Assembly (NCBI GenBank): GCA_003149555.1
Contig: QCWE01000002.1
Location: forward strand, 1 to 53,379
Reading direction: 5' to 3'
DNA: 53,379 nucleotides
DNA from: Candidatus Aquiluna sp. XM-24bin5
Lineage (GTDB): Bacteria > Actinomycetota > Actinomycetia > Actinomycetales > Microbacteriaceae
Shown in pieces: positions 52,991-53,379 of this stretch. The stretch's first letter is position 1, and each line of letters begins with the position of its first letter. A program made the position numbers and the translations under genes. Under the pieces are notes generated by a model that worked only from the letters and a program-made list of their open reading frames with translations, did no database searches and had not been told where the DNA came from.

Positions 52991-53379
52991 ACATCCCAAC
53001 TCTCGCAAAACTCTGCAGGCTCATGTTACCCTTATGTTAATGTGGTCCTAAACCACATGGTCGACTATCCGAGGTTTCGGACGGTGAGTCAATGTTTTAG
53101 ATTAATAAGTCATCCGGTTAACCTAGATCAAAGGAAACAGGTAAGCAAAATGGCCCTATGTCATTTCATATTGCTTTCAACGGTGTAGAAACGGGCTGCA
53201 GCGCCGGCCATGTGGTCGTGTATTTCTCACCTATCTCGTCCTCCGTATGGGTGAATGTTACGGGGGATTTATCAGAATGTTCTTTTATCGTTGAGTTGAG
53301 GAGGATCAGATCTAGTATTTGTAATAATGGCGATTTTATGGAATGACCGTGTTGTAAGTTTTACACGAGCAGTGAAGGA
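52991..53379. other. Terminal region, no gene seen
   Basis: Upstream of the EAL gene, to the end of the window. A TTAACC at 53118 resembles a CtrA half site but lacks its partner. Short frames are not supported. Confidence 0.4.

Noticed and set aside
53097..53123. Possible CtrA site (TTAA and TTAACC)
   Set aside because: Spacing between the two halves is wrong for the TTAA-N7-TTAA consensus.
1..53379. CRISPR arrays, tRNA or rRNA genes, replication origin
   Set aside because: No regularly spaced repeats, no T-loop-like blocks with cloverleaf context and no RepABC or DnaA-type genes were seen.

Overview
The window looks like chromosome or chromid DNA from a marine-type alphaproteobacterium, most likely of the Rhodobacterales. 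This is inferred from the protein families: an Flp pilin with the GATAIEYGL signature, an entericidin-type lipoprotein, IalB-like secreted domains, an undecaprenyl-phosphate sugar transferase with an ED variant motif, and IS200, IS607, IS630, IS701-like, IS1634 and IS256 remnants. No rRNA, tRNA, CRISPR array, replication origin or phage module was seen.

Layout. (1) 0.2-3.4 kb: an Flp pilin, an IS200-type element, a membrane protein with a receiver-like domain, a composite IS scar, and ispD, whose stop codon lies in the IS end. (2) 3.7-5.2 kb: a short PilZ protein and a WecA/MraY-type sugar-phosphate transferase. (3) 5.6-21.7 kb: the most unusual part. A winged-helix gene and a tight six-gene operon encode a MASE1-like membrane protein, a GAF-TM-lipoyl adaptor, a PqqD-M50 protease-lipoyl fusion, a shortened SecA-like ATPase, a secreted PG-binding/IalB-like protein and a 1258-residue exported coiled-coil protein. 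A MacB-like ABC transporter and a secreted SH3/vWA protein converge on its end. I read this as a candidate envelope export or processing system. (4) 22.1-24.9 kb: a sensor diguanylate cyclase and a radical SAM protein. (5) 25.0-33.6 kb: surface polysaccharide genes. These are kdsA-kdsB-kpsF with ATGA overlaps, a glycosyltransferase, manC, a phosphohexomutase and a GT25 glycosyltransferase, interrupted by a lone IS607 resolvase-type transposase. (6) 33.6-38.4 kb: a periplasmic protein of unknown role, the carboxynorspermidine dehydrogenase/decarboxylase pair (polyamine synthesis) and an AI-2E-family membrane protein. (7) 38.8-53 kb: a c-di-GMP and taxis island with GGDEF-EAL, PAS-GGDEF, PAS-GGDEF-degenerate EAL, GAF-HD-GYP, a soluble PAS chemoreceptor and a GAF/EAL pair. 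It also holds an intact-looking IS630 element with a -1 frameshift site, an entericidin-like small gene, and transposase debris around a 32-bp perfect palindrome.

Together the genes suggest control of the motile-to-attached switch: c-di-GMP turnover, PilZ, Flp pilin, polysaccharide and polyamine. Beside them is a poorly understood envelope export locus. Functions rest on motif reading only; no database search was possible.
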